A DNA stretch of 64,000 nucleotides from Desulfovibrio subterraneus. GTDB lineage: Bacteria > Desulfobacterota > Desulfovibrionia > Desulfovibrionales > Desulfovibrionaceae. Made by a program: the position numbers and the translations under genes. Positions within the stretch are counted from its first letter, which is position 1. Every line of letters begins with the position of its first letter. The DNA lies in assembly GCF_013340285.1 (NCBI RefSeq), contig NZ_BLVO01000013.1, forward strand, positions 169,574 through 233,573, read 5' to 3'. Below, piece after piece: positions 8,765-16,991 of this stretch. The notes beneath the pieces are model-generated. The model saw nothing but the letters and a program-made list of their open reading frames with translations. It did no database searches and was not told where the DNA came from.

Positions 8765-9718
8765 TTAGGCTACCTGGTTCTTGCGGCAGAAGAAGCCGAG
8801 TACCAGCAGGCCAAGACCGCTCAGCAGGATGGTTGCGGGTTCCGGTACGGTGCCAAACTTGCTGGATCCATCAATCTGGAAGACGAAGTCGCCAGGAGAT
8901 CCGTCTCCATTGGGTGCTCCGACTATATGGTCGTAATCACCAAAACCCGCCAGTCCTTCGTAGTCGATTTCAATAACGTTACCATCCTTTGTGTCAATGG
9001 ACTCGGTGGGGGGCAGGGCTTCTTCAAAGGGAAGAGACTGACCGGCCTTGAAAGTGAGGGTGAAGTACAGGCTGCCAGCATCAAGAGCATCCTGGGTGGC
9101 CTGATCAAGCAGGAAGAAGAAGGGGTTAAGATAGTTGAGCGTAATGGTTGCAATAGTGTTGCCGCTACCTTCCATGGCACCGTAACCGGGCATGGTGTCT
9201 GCTCCGCTGCTGTCAAAATCAACCAGATTTCCGGTTAATTCAAAGTCGGACTTCTGTACATCAGTGAATATCCCATCCAGAATCTTGGTCCCGTCATTGT
9301 ACCCGGTGTTTACATTAGCGTCTGAATCCGCATCCCAGAATGCCTGGAAATAGCTGTTGTCGGGGTTCTTCAGGGCAAAGTTAACTTCATTAGCAGTGTA
9401 GGTCCCAACTTCCTCGAAGCCTGCAATAGCGGTAACTTCATACCCGTTTACAGCCTGTACTCCTCCGCCAGCAAGATTGAAAACGGACAGCAACGACTGC
9501 ATGTATACATATGAATTGTGGGTCCAGGTTGATCCGTCAGCGGGAATGACCGAGTCTACCGCAACGCCCGCGCCAACATTCCAGTCTAATCCAGAGATTT
9601 CAAACGCGCCGTCCATAGAACCGGTTCCGGTTGGGTCAAAGAAAATTGACGCATGGGCTGACACGCTCCCAGCGATGACCATTAACGCAACTGCAAGTGT
9701 AGCGATAAGCTTTTTCAT
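8765..9718 (-). CDS. PEP-CTERM sorting-signal protein (cargo 1)
   Basis: This 317-residue protein has an N-terminal Sec signal peptide (MKKLIATLAVALMVIAGSVSAHA). Its C-terminal exosortase tripartite signal is VPEPATILLSG, then a hydrophobic stretch, then basic FCRKN. The mature part is acidic and rich in Asp, Gly, Ser and Asn, typical of secreted extracellular-matrix proteins, with no recognisable enzyme motif. It should be exported, held by the C-terminal helix and cut at the PEP motif by exosortase A encoded at 25330. AAGGAAGG lies about seven bases before the ATG. A near-consensus sigma-54 promoter lies 77-92 bases upstream, and a terminator follows. Confidence 0.93.
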   Translation of the reverse strand: MKKLIATLAVALMVIAGSVSAHASIFFDPTGTGSMDGAFEISGLDWNVGAGVAVDSVIPADGSTWTHNSYVYMQSLLSVFNLAGGGVQAVNGYEVTAIAGFEEVGTYTANEVNFALKNPDNSYFQAFWDADSDANVNTGYNDGTKILDGIFTDVQKSDFELTGNLVDFDSSGADTMPGYGAMEGSGNTIATITLNYLNPFFFLLDQATQDALDAGSLYFTLTFKAGQSLPFEEALPPTESIDTKDGNVIEIDYEGLAGFGDYDHIVGAPNGDGSPGDFVFQIDGSSKFGTVPEPATILLSGLGLLVLGFFCRKNQVA

Positions 9719-9794
9719 TTTTCAACCTTCCTTAAGATTTTCTGGAGGGGAAAAACGCCCCCTAGTAAATTCTGACACGATTGTATTCGTTTAA

Positions 9795-9810
9795 TGCATG
9801 AGGTGTGCCA
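9795..9810 (-). promoter_or_regulatory. sigma-54 promoter of PEP-CTERM gene 1
   Basis: On the minus strand the bases read TGGCACACCTCATGCA: a perfect -24 TGGCAC, five bases, then ATGCA with the -12 GC at the exact spacing. The predicted start is near 9783, giving a leader of about 65 bases. Confidence 0.8.
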
Positions 9811-9885
9811 TGTGCATAGTGTGCCTATTTTATTATTTTTATGTCGTCTTTATCTACGTGTGAGATGGTTTGCTTGCTTACATAT

Positions 9886-9904
9886 GTGACAGGTTGTCCG
9901 ACAG
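9886..9904. promoter_or_regulatory. candidate enhancer-binding site (PrsR type)
   Basis: GTGACAGGTTGTCCGACAG contains GACA-GGT-TGTC followed by a further GACA half-site. It lies about 75-95 bases upstream of the sigma-54 promoter of PEP-CTERM gene 1, a usual enhancer distance. Related GACA/TGTC sequences lie before the second PEP-CTERM gene and the acyltransferase gene. Confidence 0.4.
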
Positions 9905-9954
9905 TTATCGATAGAACTTACACGGGGGTGAACTTGAGCAAGATCTTAATAACA

Positions 9955-9993
9955 AAAGCGGCCCGCTCAATGGTTTATCAAGCAGGTCGCTTT
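9955..9993 (-). terminator. terminator of the exporter-CAAX operon
   Basis: An imperfect 13-base stem (AAAGCGGCCCGCT with AGCAGGTCGCTTT) around a 13-base loop is followed on the minus strand by TTTTGTTATT. It lies about 45 bases after the CAAX protease stop. Confidence 0.65.
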
Positions 9994-10035
9994 GGCGTTT
10001 CTTGTGGTTTTTAGTATGAATATAAGGTTGTTATG

Positions 10036-10725
10036 TTACCAGAACCACCAGCGTTCATACCAGATGACATAGAGCCCCAACAGCAGGTTGGTCACGGCGT
10101 GAGAGAGTATGCACTGGGCAATGCTGCCTGTGCGCCAGTAAATGAAGTTGTATGCGAGACCGGCAAGAAAACCTGCTGCAACGGATTGGTGTTCCAGCGC
10201 AAAAATAATCGCAGTCCCGAAGAAAGCCAGTGGCGATATGCTACCCACGGGCAGAGAGGTAAAATCTGTTTTTTGCAGATACCGGATGAGAAAGGAGCGC
10301 CAGAATAGTTCTTCAATGATAGGCACAACCAGTGCAGCTCCGGTAAGGCGCACAGCTATAAGAGCCATTCTGGGGAGTCCATCAGCTGCAGCCTGAGGTG
10401 TGAAGGTGCCCTGGGGCATGTTCATAACTGCCCATGGCTGTGTCAGATAAATCCAGGCCCCGAAAACCATTATGCCGATGAAAATGCTCAGGACCGATGA
10501 GCTCAGTCGCCAAAGATCTTTCCACTGTATTTCACTGTAATATCTGTAGAAAAATATCATGGAAACAGCGGTGAAGCATATCTTTACAGGATAAAGGAGA
10601 GTCTGGTTTTCCGGAGACAACAACGATGACGTGCCGGGAAGCAGGACCAGAATCTCGTTTATGGCCACAAAGAGCATGTATATGGCAAAGGGGGCAACAC
10701 GCGGAAGATAGGCTGGAAATTGCAT
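10036..10725 (-). CDS. CAAX/CPBP-family intramembrane protease, exosortase-associated
   Basis: This 229-residue, mostly hydrophobic protein has about six to eight membrane segments and the three CPBP motifs in order: EELFWRSFL (glutamate pair and arginine), FALEH (histidine) and HAVTN (histidine and asparagine). A branch of this family (TIGR03008) is restricted to PEP-CTERM organisms, and the context fits it, although a profile search is needed. It could act on the C-terminal helix left after exosortase cleavage or on the sorted protein, which is inference. It is last in a minus-strand operon after the DevCAB-like exporter, 24 bases after the adaptor stop, and lies just upstream of PEP-CTERM gene 1. 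Confidence 0.82.
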   Translation of the reverse strand: MQFPAYLPRVAPFAIYMLFVAINEILVLLPGTSSLLSPENQTLLYPVKICFTAVSMIFFYRYYSEIQWKDLWRLSSSVLSIFIGIMVFGAWIYLTQPWAVMNMPQGTFTPQAAADGLPRMALIAVRLTGAALVVPIIEELFWRSFLIRYLQKTDFTSLPVGSISPLAFFGTAIIFALEHQSVAAGFLAGLAYNFIYWRTGSIAQCILSHAVTNLLLGLYVIWYERWWFW

Positions 10726-10749
10726 TGGGTTCGAGCTCTCCGGTACTGA

Positions 10750-11799
10750 TTATTTCTTGGTAGAGATGAATACGTCTGTGCGGAGACCGCTTACCAGCGG
10801 TCCGGGGGCGTCAAGCGTAATGATGACTTCCAGAACCTTTCTATCCATAGTTTCGGCAGGATCTCCGGAACTGATTTTTTTTCTGCCCATAATCTGGCTG
10901 ATGCGGGTGATACGGCCGGGAAAGCGCTGCTCTCCGAAAGCAGTGGCTGTGGCATAGGCCGGTTGGCCAAGGCTCAGATGCCCGATATCCTTTTCATCGA
11001 CCTCTGTCCTGATGTTCAGGACGCTTATGTCTCCCAGTGCCAATACCGGACTGTCGAAAAGAACGGAAACTGCCTCACCGCCTTTGCGGATGAGGCGTAG
11101 AACTGTTCCGGAAATTGGAGCGGTTAATCTGGTTTTGGCCAGTTCCGCTTCGGCTTCATGGAGCCTTGCCTGGCTGGCATTGACCGAGAATGCCGCTTTA
11201 TTAATGTCTTCAGACCGGAATGGACGGTCTGCAAGTTCAAATCGTAGTAGCGCTTCCTTATGTGCTTCTTTGGCTACATAATATTCCTTCCAGGCTCTGT
11301 CTGTCTCTTCAGCGGCGATATGATTCTTCTTGAGCAGAGCATCTCTGCTTTTGGCTTCTCGCAGATTTTGTTCCATGACCATTTTCGCTTGCCTGGCCGC
11401 AGCCCAGGCTTCATCTCTTTCCTGTGGACGCCCTCCTGAAGCCAGCTTGCGATATTCGGCTTCGGCAATATTGACTTCAGCCCGGGCTATCTCAACTTTG
11501 GCGATGTAAGAGTCCTGACGGAGGCTGGCCAGCAACTGTCCCGATTGAACGGCTGCGCCCTCCGCTACAAGCACTTCTTCAATCAGGCCGCTCTGTTCAA
11601 ATGAGAGTTCCAGCTCTTCGGAAACCGGTTCAACAATGCCGGAGGCGACAATGAACTTATTTCCGGCCTCAGCAATATGTTGCGCCGCAGGAGTAACCGG
11701 TAAAACCACTTCGGATTGGGCAGCCATATGTTTATCCAGATATACATATCCGGCCCCCGCTGCCAAAAAGGATATAAAAATGATGAGTAAGACTTTCAT
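10750..11799 (-). CDS. HlyD/DevB-like periplasmic adaptor (membrane fusion protein)
   Basis: This 349-residue protein has one N-terminal membrane anchor (KVLLIIFISFLAAGAGYVYL). A biotinyl-lipoyl half-motif follows (SGIVEPVSEELELSFEQSG), then a long alanine- and glutamate-rich coiled coil (about residues 95-205) and a beta-barrel region with a second lipoyl half (TAPISGTVLRL). It would link the inner-membrane ABC exporter to the outer membrane. The ATG overlaps the ATPase stop by four bases (ATGA), and GGAGGAG precedes it, so the three subunits are coupled. Adaptor, ATPase and permease match the DevBCA type, known for glycolipid export in cyanobacteria; the substrate here is unknown. Confidence 0.87.
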   Translation of the reverse strand: MKVLLIIFISFLAAGAGYVYLDKHMAAQSEVVLPVTPAAQHIAEAGNKFIVASGIVEPVSEELELSFEQSGLIEEVLVAEGAAVQSGQLLASLRQDSYIAKVEIARAEVNIAEAEYRKLASGGRPQERDEAWAAARQAKMVMEQNLREAKSRDALLKKNHIAAEETDRAWKEYYVAKEAHKEALLRFELADRPFRSEDINKAAFSVNASQARLHEAEAELAKTRLTAPISGTVLRLIRKGGEAVSVLFDSPVLALGDISVLNIRTEVDEKDIGHLSLGQPAYATATAFGEQRFPGRITRISQIMGRKKISSGDPAETMDRKVLEVIITLDAPGPLVSGLRTDVFISTKK

Positions 11800-12545
11800 G
11801 CTTTATCTCCTCCGGACGGACTACGCGCTCCCTGCGAGGGGCGGGCTAACGGATTCATGGTGCTGTCGCTGGGGCCGATGAGGTGTCCGTCTTCGATGCG
11901 TAATATCCTGTCAGCAAAATCTATGATGCGATTGTCATGCGTTACAATGACAACCGCACGATTGTGTTCTCGGGCAAGTTTTTTCAGCAAATTCATAATG
12001 ATGGTTCCATTTTCGGAATCCAGTGCGGCCGTAGGTTCATCAGCCAGCATGAGAGTTGGGTTGCCCGCAAGCGCCCTGGCAATAGCCAGACGCTGCTTTT
12101 GTCCGCCGCTGAGCTTGGACGGATGGTTGTCCAGTTTGTCTCCGAGCCCTACACTTTGTAAATGTGTGGCTGCTTCATCTCGTGCCCTTTTGCCGCTCTC
12201 ACCTCGCAGTGCGAGTGCGACCTGCACATTCTGCAAGGCGGAAAGGCTCGGGAACAGGTTGTACTCCTGAAAGATGAAACCAATATGCTGCAAGCGCAAC
12301 TGGCCTTTCTTAGTGGAGGAAACTCCGGTCATGGACTGTCCTGCAATGGATATTTCTCCTGAACTGGGGCTCAGGATGCCACCCATGATGGAGAGCAGAG
12401 TGGTTTTTCCGCTTCCCGAGGGGCCCATGAGCATGACGATTTCTCCCTTGTTCACGGAGAGACAGACGTTCTTAAGTGCATGGTGCACAGTGGTGCCGGT
12501 TGTGAAGCTCTTGCTTATATTGTCTGCGACGAGAACCTGCTGCAT
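11796..12545 (-). CDS. DevA/LolD-like ABC transporter ATPase
   Basis: This 249-residue nucleotide-binding subunit has Walker A GPSGSGKTT (about residues 41-49), signature LSGGQKQRLAIARAL, Walker B LMLADEPTAAL and the switch histidine in VIVTHD. It belongs to the MacB/LolD/DevA group that works with FtsX-type permeases by mechanotransmission. The C-terminal 25 residues are Ser/Pro/Gly-rich and look disordered. It lies two bases after the permease gene stop and overlaps the adaptor gene by four bases. Confidence 0.92.
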   Translation of the reverse strand: MQQVLVADNISKSFTTGTTVHHALKNVCLSVNKGEIVMLMGPSGSGKTTLLSIMGGILSPSSGEISIAGQSMTGVSSTKKGQLRLQHIGFIFQEYNLFPSLSALQNVQVALALRGESGKRARDEAATHLQSVGLGDKLDNHPSKLSGGQKQRLAIARALAGNPTLMLADEPTAALDSENGTIIMNLLKKLAREHNRAVVIVTHDNRIIDFADRILRIEDGHLIGPSDSTMNPLARPSQGARSPSGGDKA

Positions 12546-12547
12546 GG

Positions 12548-13678
12548 TTAGCGCCCCTTGAAAACAATTGCAGGATCAATGGTCGTGACCTTGCGAATGG
12601 AAATGAACGATGCGGTCACACACATGATGATGGTCAAACCGAGCATGCCGAGGGCGACGTTTTGTGGCAGTAGAATGGCTGCATCTCCGCCAGTGTTGAG
12701 TTTGACGATATACATACAGATGATCATGCCGCACCCATAGCCCAGAGAGGCGCTGATAATGGCCTGCAGGATGAGTATCTTATATATGAAGCTGTTAGGA
12801 GCGCCCATGGCTTTGAGCGTGGCAAATTCCGCCATGTGATCCAGCGTTGTGGCATACAGCGTCTGCGCAACGACCACCATGCCGACAATAAAGCCTAGCA
12901 GGGCGGCCAGCAGAAGAGATACGCCTGCACCGGTGCTGAACATCCAATAATGCTCTGTTTTTTGGGCGAACTCTGCGGATGTAAACACGTCCACGTGTGG
13001 CACCTGTCGTCGTATTCTGTCCCGTAGAGTTTCGGGGGGGATGCCACTTTCTGCTTTTACCAGAACGTAGGTCAGCTGCTCCGGTTTGACAGCACTGTAC
13101 TTGGGAGCATTCTTAAAAGCAGTGAAGACGTAGGGAGATGTTGTGAACGAGCGGATACCGGAGGTCAGGCCGATCACGCGCGCCCGCTTTCCTTCAATTT
13201 CCACTTCCTGACCAAGGCTCTCCACTCCGAGACGATCAAGATACAGCTGGTCCAGAAAAACCGTATCGGCGGCATCAAGCATTTCTGTTTTGCCCTGTGT
13301 CAGGTTCCACGGGCCCCCAAGTCCCGTCGCCATGTCAAATCCGACTACCTCTATGGATTCTTGCCCGCCCCCTTTTTTCTTCCATAAGGAAAAATGGACA
13401 ACCATTGGGCTGGCCTTGGCAACACCAGAGACGGATCGGACTTCATACAGTTTTCCCTCGTTCATGGGCATGGCGATGTCGAAATTTTTCACCCCTTTGG
13501 AGGCAACCCATACATCGGCCCCACTGTGTCTGATGACGCCGGAGATGGTGTCCACGAATCCAAGAAATAGTCCTACCTGCACGGTGATGAGAACAACAGC
13601 AAACACGATGCCTATCAAGGTGACAGACAGTCTTATCTTATCGTGGAAGAGGTTTTGCCATGCTATTGTGGAAATCAT
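12548..13678 (-). CDS. DevC-like FtsX-family ABC permease
   Basis: This 376-residue protein has one N-terminal membrane helix (RLSVTLIGIVFAVVLITVQVGLF), a large periplasmic domain of about 210 residues and three C-terminal helices, the FtsX/MacB topology. The SGIRSFTTSPYVFT stretch in the periplasmic part resembles DevC proteins. It is the first gene of the minus-strand operon permease-ATPase-adaptor-CAAX. The ATG has only a weak upstream GGAA. Because the operon ends beside a PEP-CTERM gene and diverges from the core locus, it may export a lipid-linked or hydrophobic product used by the envelope system; that is inference. Confidence 0.87.
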   Translation of the reverse strand: MISTIAWQNLFHDKIRLSVTLIGIVFAVVLITVQVGLFLGFVDTISGVIRHSGADVWVASKGVKNFDIAMPMNEGKLYEVRSVSGVAKASPMVVHFSLWKKKGGGQESIEVVGFDMATGLGGPWNLTQGKTEMLDAADTVFLDQLYLDRLGVESLGQEVEIEGKRARVIGLTSGIRSFTTSPYVFTAFKNAPKYSAVKPEQLTYVLVKAESGIPPETLRDRIRRQVPHVDVFTSAEFAQKTEHYWMFSTGAGVSLLLAALLGFIVGMVVVAQTLYATTLDHMAEFATLKAMGAPNSFIYKILILQAIISASLGYGCGMIICMYIVKLNTGGDAAILLPQNVALGMLGLTIIMCVTASFISIRKVTTIDPAIVFKGR

Positions 13679-14161
13679 GCCAGTTCCGACTGTGTTGCTA
13701 TTTATTTGCGTTGTATGACTATTTCAGACGATTGTGCCGCGTGTGGTCGTTGGCTATTGTTGGTGCTTTTATTCTGTTAAGTTTGGTGGTTAGTACGGAT
13801 GGTTGCTGTGGGGTGTCTCAATGTTATCCGGAAATATCAGACAGATTAAGTAGGGGATGTATCAGATTGTTCATAGGTACTGCATAAAACAAGCCGCATG
13901 AAAACTGTGAAATGAAAGCCGACTATGCCAGCGTAGAAGATTCCAATATTCAGATTAACATATGAGAATCAAATATGAAACTGTCGACTATTCTTTCATT
14001 TTTTAGAAAAAGGCTGTTTTTACCAGTCTGGAAAATGTGGACAAATAGCAGGTGTTGGGTGGTTGTAGTGTAAGAAACCATGACAGTATGGTTTCGGATG
14101 TAAATAAAAAAGGGCAACGATTCCGGCTTATCCACCACTTCAATGAATGTGTCGGATTTTT
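13679..14161. other. divergent intergenic region between exporter operon and core locus
   Basis: This stretch of about 480 bases is A/T-rich compared with the flanking genes and holds no convincing gene: short frames in it lack ribosome sites. It must contain the promoter of the minus-strand exporter operon, which I could not pick out with confidence. A CTGTCGAC palindrome-like site at 13981-13988 and TGACAG near 14083 are possible enhancer half-sites for the sigma-54 promoter that follows. Confidence 0.5.
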
Positions 14162-14177
14162 TGGCATGCCTTTGGCA
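14162..14177 (+). promoter_or_regulatory. sigma-54 promoter of the core exopolysaccharide operon
   Basis: TGGCATGCCTTTGGCA has the -24 GG and -12 GC at the exact 10-base spacing. The predicted start is near 14189, about 100 bases before the prsT ATG. PrsR (28901-30274) is an activator of the class needed to use it. Confidence 0.65.
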
Positions 14178-14290
14178 ATGTGGCTATTGCGACTAAGCAG
14201 GCTGAACATGGTGGGTATGACTTTGTATGGGGCGAAGTCGACCGTAAGAATCATGTTGAGCAATTAATCACTATCATTATGGGGGGAACC

Positions 14291-16960
14291 ATGGCTTTCT
14301 GCCGTAATATCCTTTGTCTTTTGTTTCTTTTGATTATGTCCGGCTCTGGTTGTGCCGGAGATAATAGCAGTGATTTTTTTAAGGAAGGGGAGCAGCTGCT
14401 AAAGGATGGTAATCCCGGGGGGGCTATTGTTCTGTTCAAAAGTGCTCTTGAGCAGGATCCTGGTTTCTACGATGCCCGTGTGAAGCTGGGCATTGCCTAT
14501 ATGTACAGCGGGAAACCGGAGCCGGCTGAAAAGGAATTACAAAAGGCCTTTCATCAGAAGCAGGATGATCCTGCTCTGCTGATTGCTATGGCTCGTTTGT
14601 ATGCAGCATGGAATAAGGGAGAAGAGGCGCTGAAGCCTCTGGCGCGTCTAGAAAGTCTATCTATGATGAATGCCGAGAGCGAAGAATTGCTCGGCCTTGC
14701 CAAAGCCATTCAGCGCGATAAGCCTGCTGCAATCGCCGCATTCAAGCGTTCTCTCGAGCTTGAACCCAAACGCCACTCTGCGCGCCTTGCGCTTGCTCGC
14801 TACTATTTTTTCCAGCAGATGTATGACGACGCGCGTTCCGAACTTGCTACCCTGGTTGTGGATACGCCTGATGATTTTTCGGCACTCCGCCTGGCAGTTG
14901 ATCTTGAGATGAAGTCTGGCAGTGCTGAGTCCCAGAAAAAGGCATTACACAATGTGTTGAGGGTAAGACCTTCGGATACCTACAGCCGTTACTGGCTTGC
15001 AGTTATGATGTTGCGTGATGGTGATGTGACCGGGGCTCAGGTAATGCTGGCTTCCATGAAAAAGGATGCGGCTGAAGATTATTATACGAGAATGCTTGAA
15101 GGCGTTCTCGCATTCAGAGCGGCAGACTATACCACTGCTTTGAATCAGTTTCAGAAGAGCGTGTCCTTAAAGCCTACTTACGATGCCTATTTTAAGCTCG
15201 GCGTTGCGGCTGAAGCAAAGGGCGATCTTGAAACAGCTCTAAGTCATTTTCAGGTTCTAGTTGATCGATGGCCCAACGATGAGGCTTCTCGCCGCATGAT
15301 TGCGACGATATTGTTGAAGCAGGGCCGTACCGAGGAGGCCGCACTGGTTGCCGAGAAAATGGTAGAGATCAATCCCGAGAATGTCTGGGCCAACTTCATG
15401 CTTGGTAACAGCCTGATGGCCAAAGGTGAGCTGGATAAGGCAGAACAAGCCTTTGATGCTGCCATTGCCAAGGAACCAGGTATGGTTCTTGCCCATCTGC
15501 GCAAGGGCGCAATTCATAAGGCAAAGGGCGAAACAAAAGAAGTGCAGACATCTTTAGAGTCTGCTGTGGAAGGAGCACCTGATAACTTGCTTGCCCGGAC
15601 GGCATTGGCAAATTTTCATTCCCAACGCGGGAACATTGCTGAAGCGCGCAAGGTTCTGACTGGGGGCTTGGGCTCCGGTAGTACGGGTGATGCTCAGGTC
15701 CACAACCAGCTTGCAGCACTGGACGTTGCCGAAGGGAAAAAGGCAGATGCTATTGCTCATTATGACGCAGCGATCAAAGCTGATCCGGTCTTTGAGCCCT
15801 CCTATCTTGGCAAGGCTAACCTTCTTCTTGCAGAAGGTAGTCAGGAGAAGGCGTTAGCAGAACTTGATGCTCTTTTGGAAGTAACTCCGGAGTCTGTCAG
15901 AGGTCTGATTGCTTCTGCCGCTATTTTGGATGTCCTCGGACGCGAGGCTGATGCTGATGCCCGCCTGCTTCGGGCGCGGTCTGTATCCCAACACCCAGCG
16001 GTACTTGAATTGATCGCTGTGCGCTATTTGCGCAAGGGGCGTACGGACGAGGCACTGGCGACTCTGGCCTCTGGGGGGGGCGGCGTCGGTTCCGAACCGC
16101 TCATTAATCTGCGGGCCAGCATTCTTATGAATAACAAACGCCCGGATGAAGCGCTACAGATCTATGATTCAGTTATCGGAACCATGCCCATGCTCGCCCG
16201 AACCGGAAAGTATAGAATTTACAACCAGACGAAGCAGTATGGCAAAGCCTTTGATGTTGCCCGTGAGATTGAAACATTTGCTACTGCACCTGCTGAAACG
16301 CAGTTGGGCACCATTTATGCCAGCCGTGCCCTGGAAAAACAGGGTAAGAGCAAAGAAGCCTTTGATGCGATTGAAGTCGCCTATAGATCCTCTCCGTCCC
16401 CGGAACTGCTCCTTGAGCAGGCGTCCATGAGTGCCCGCCAGCAGAATCTGGAAAAAGCGGAAGCCTATCTTACTGCCTGCATCAAGCAATATGAGAACTA
16501 CGCGCCCGCGAAGAGCGCCTTGGGTAACCTGTATTTGCTGAAAGGTAACCGTAAGGAGGCTATGCAGATTTATGAAGGTCTGGTGCAGGATGGAGGGGCG
16601 GACATTACCGTTCTGAATAACCTTGCCATGATCTATATCGACTCCAACACAAATAAAGAACAGGCTCTCAGAATCGCCTATGCGGCCTATTTGAAAGATC
16701 CCGCCAACCCTGCCGTTCTGGATACGCTGGGCGTAGTGTTGCTCGGGAACGAGAGAGCTGCGGACGCAGTCCGGGTTTTCCAGCGTGCAGTTGTTCTCAT
16801 GCCGGATCGCCCGTCTTTAAGATACCAGCTTGGACGTGCTCTTGTTGGTGCCGGAAAACGCGCTGAGGCTAAGAAAGAACTCAAATCCGCTCTTGAAATG
16901 GGGAGTTTTCCAGAAGCGGACAAGGCTCGGGCGTTAATGGGATCGTTAGAAAAAAGCTAA
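14291..16960 (+). CDS. prsT: PEP-CTERM system TPR-repeat lipoprotein PrsT
   Basis: This 889-residue protein begins with a lipoprotein signal (MAFCRNILCLLFLLIMSGSGC, lipobox ending at Cys21). The rest is a near-continuous series of tetratricopeptide repeats, for example AIVLFKSALEQDPG and ALNQFQKSVSLKP. Length and layout match PrsT, the giant TPR lipoprotein of XrtA loci, probably a periplasmic scaffold for export. ATG 14291 is preferred because GGGGGG lies just upstream; the in-frame extension to 14147 would put the signal peptide internally and overlap the sigma-54 promoter. A run of eight Gs lies at 16073-16080. It is the first gene of the long core operon. Confidence 0.9.
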   Translation: MAFCRNILCLLFLLIMSGSGCAGDNSSDFFKEGEQLLKDGNPGGAIVLFKSALEQDPGFYDARVKLGIAYMYSGKPEPAEKELQKAFHQKQDDPALLIAMARLYAAWNKGEEALKPLARLESLSMMNAESEELLGLAKAIQRDKPAAIAAFKRSLELEPKRHSARLALARYYFFQQMYDDARSELATLVVDTPDDFSALRLAVDLEMKSGSAESQKKALHNVLRVRPSDTYSRYWLAVMMLRDGDVTGAQVMLASMKKDAAEDYYTRMLEGVLAFRAADYTTALNQFQKSVSLKPTYDAYFKLGVAAEAKGDLETALSHFQVLVDRWPNDEASRRMIATILLKQGRTEEAALVAEKMVEINPENVWANFMLGNSLMAKGELDKAEQAFDAAIAKEPGMVLAHLRKGAIHKAKGETKEVQTSLESAVEGAPDNLLARTALANFHSQRGNIAEARKVLTGGLGSGSTGDAQVHNQLAALDVAEGKKADAIAHYDAAIKADPVFEPSYLGKANLLLAEGSQEKALAELDALLEVTPESVRGLIASAAILDVLGREADADARLLRARSVSQHPAVLELIAVRYLRKGRTDEALATLASGGGGVGSEPLINLRASILMNNKRPDEALQIYDSVIGTMPMLARTGKYRIYNQTKQYGKAFDVAREIETFATAPAETQLGTIYASRALEKQGKSKEAFDAIEVAYRSSPSPELLLEQASMSARQQNLEKAEAYLTACIKQYENYAPAKSALGNLYLLKGNRKEAMQIYEGLVQDGGADITVLNNLAMIYIDSNTNKEQALRIAYAAYLKDPANPAVLDTLGVVLLGNERAADAVRVFQRAVVLMPDRPSLRYQLGRALVGAGKRAEAKKELKSALEMGSFPEADKARALMGSLEKS
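16073..16080 (+). repeat. G8 homopolymer in prsT
   Basis: Eight consecutive Gs in the ASGGGGVGSEP codons. Slippage by one base would truncate the last third of PrsT. Confidence 0.9.
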
Positions 16961-16991
16961 CAGCCCTATATGGGGAGAAGGGGGGGCTTAT

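Noticed and set aside
13950-14267. Small frames upstream of prsT on both strands
   Set aside because: They lack ribosome sites, have unusual composition and overlap regulatory sequence.
14147-14290. Extended N-terminus of PrsT
   Set aside because: It would overlap the sigma-54 promoter and place the lipoprotein signal internally.
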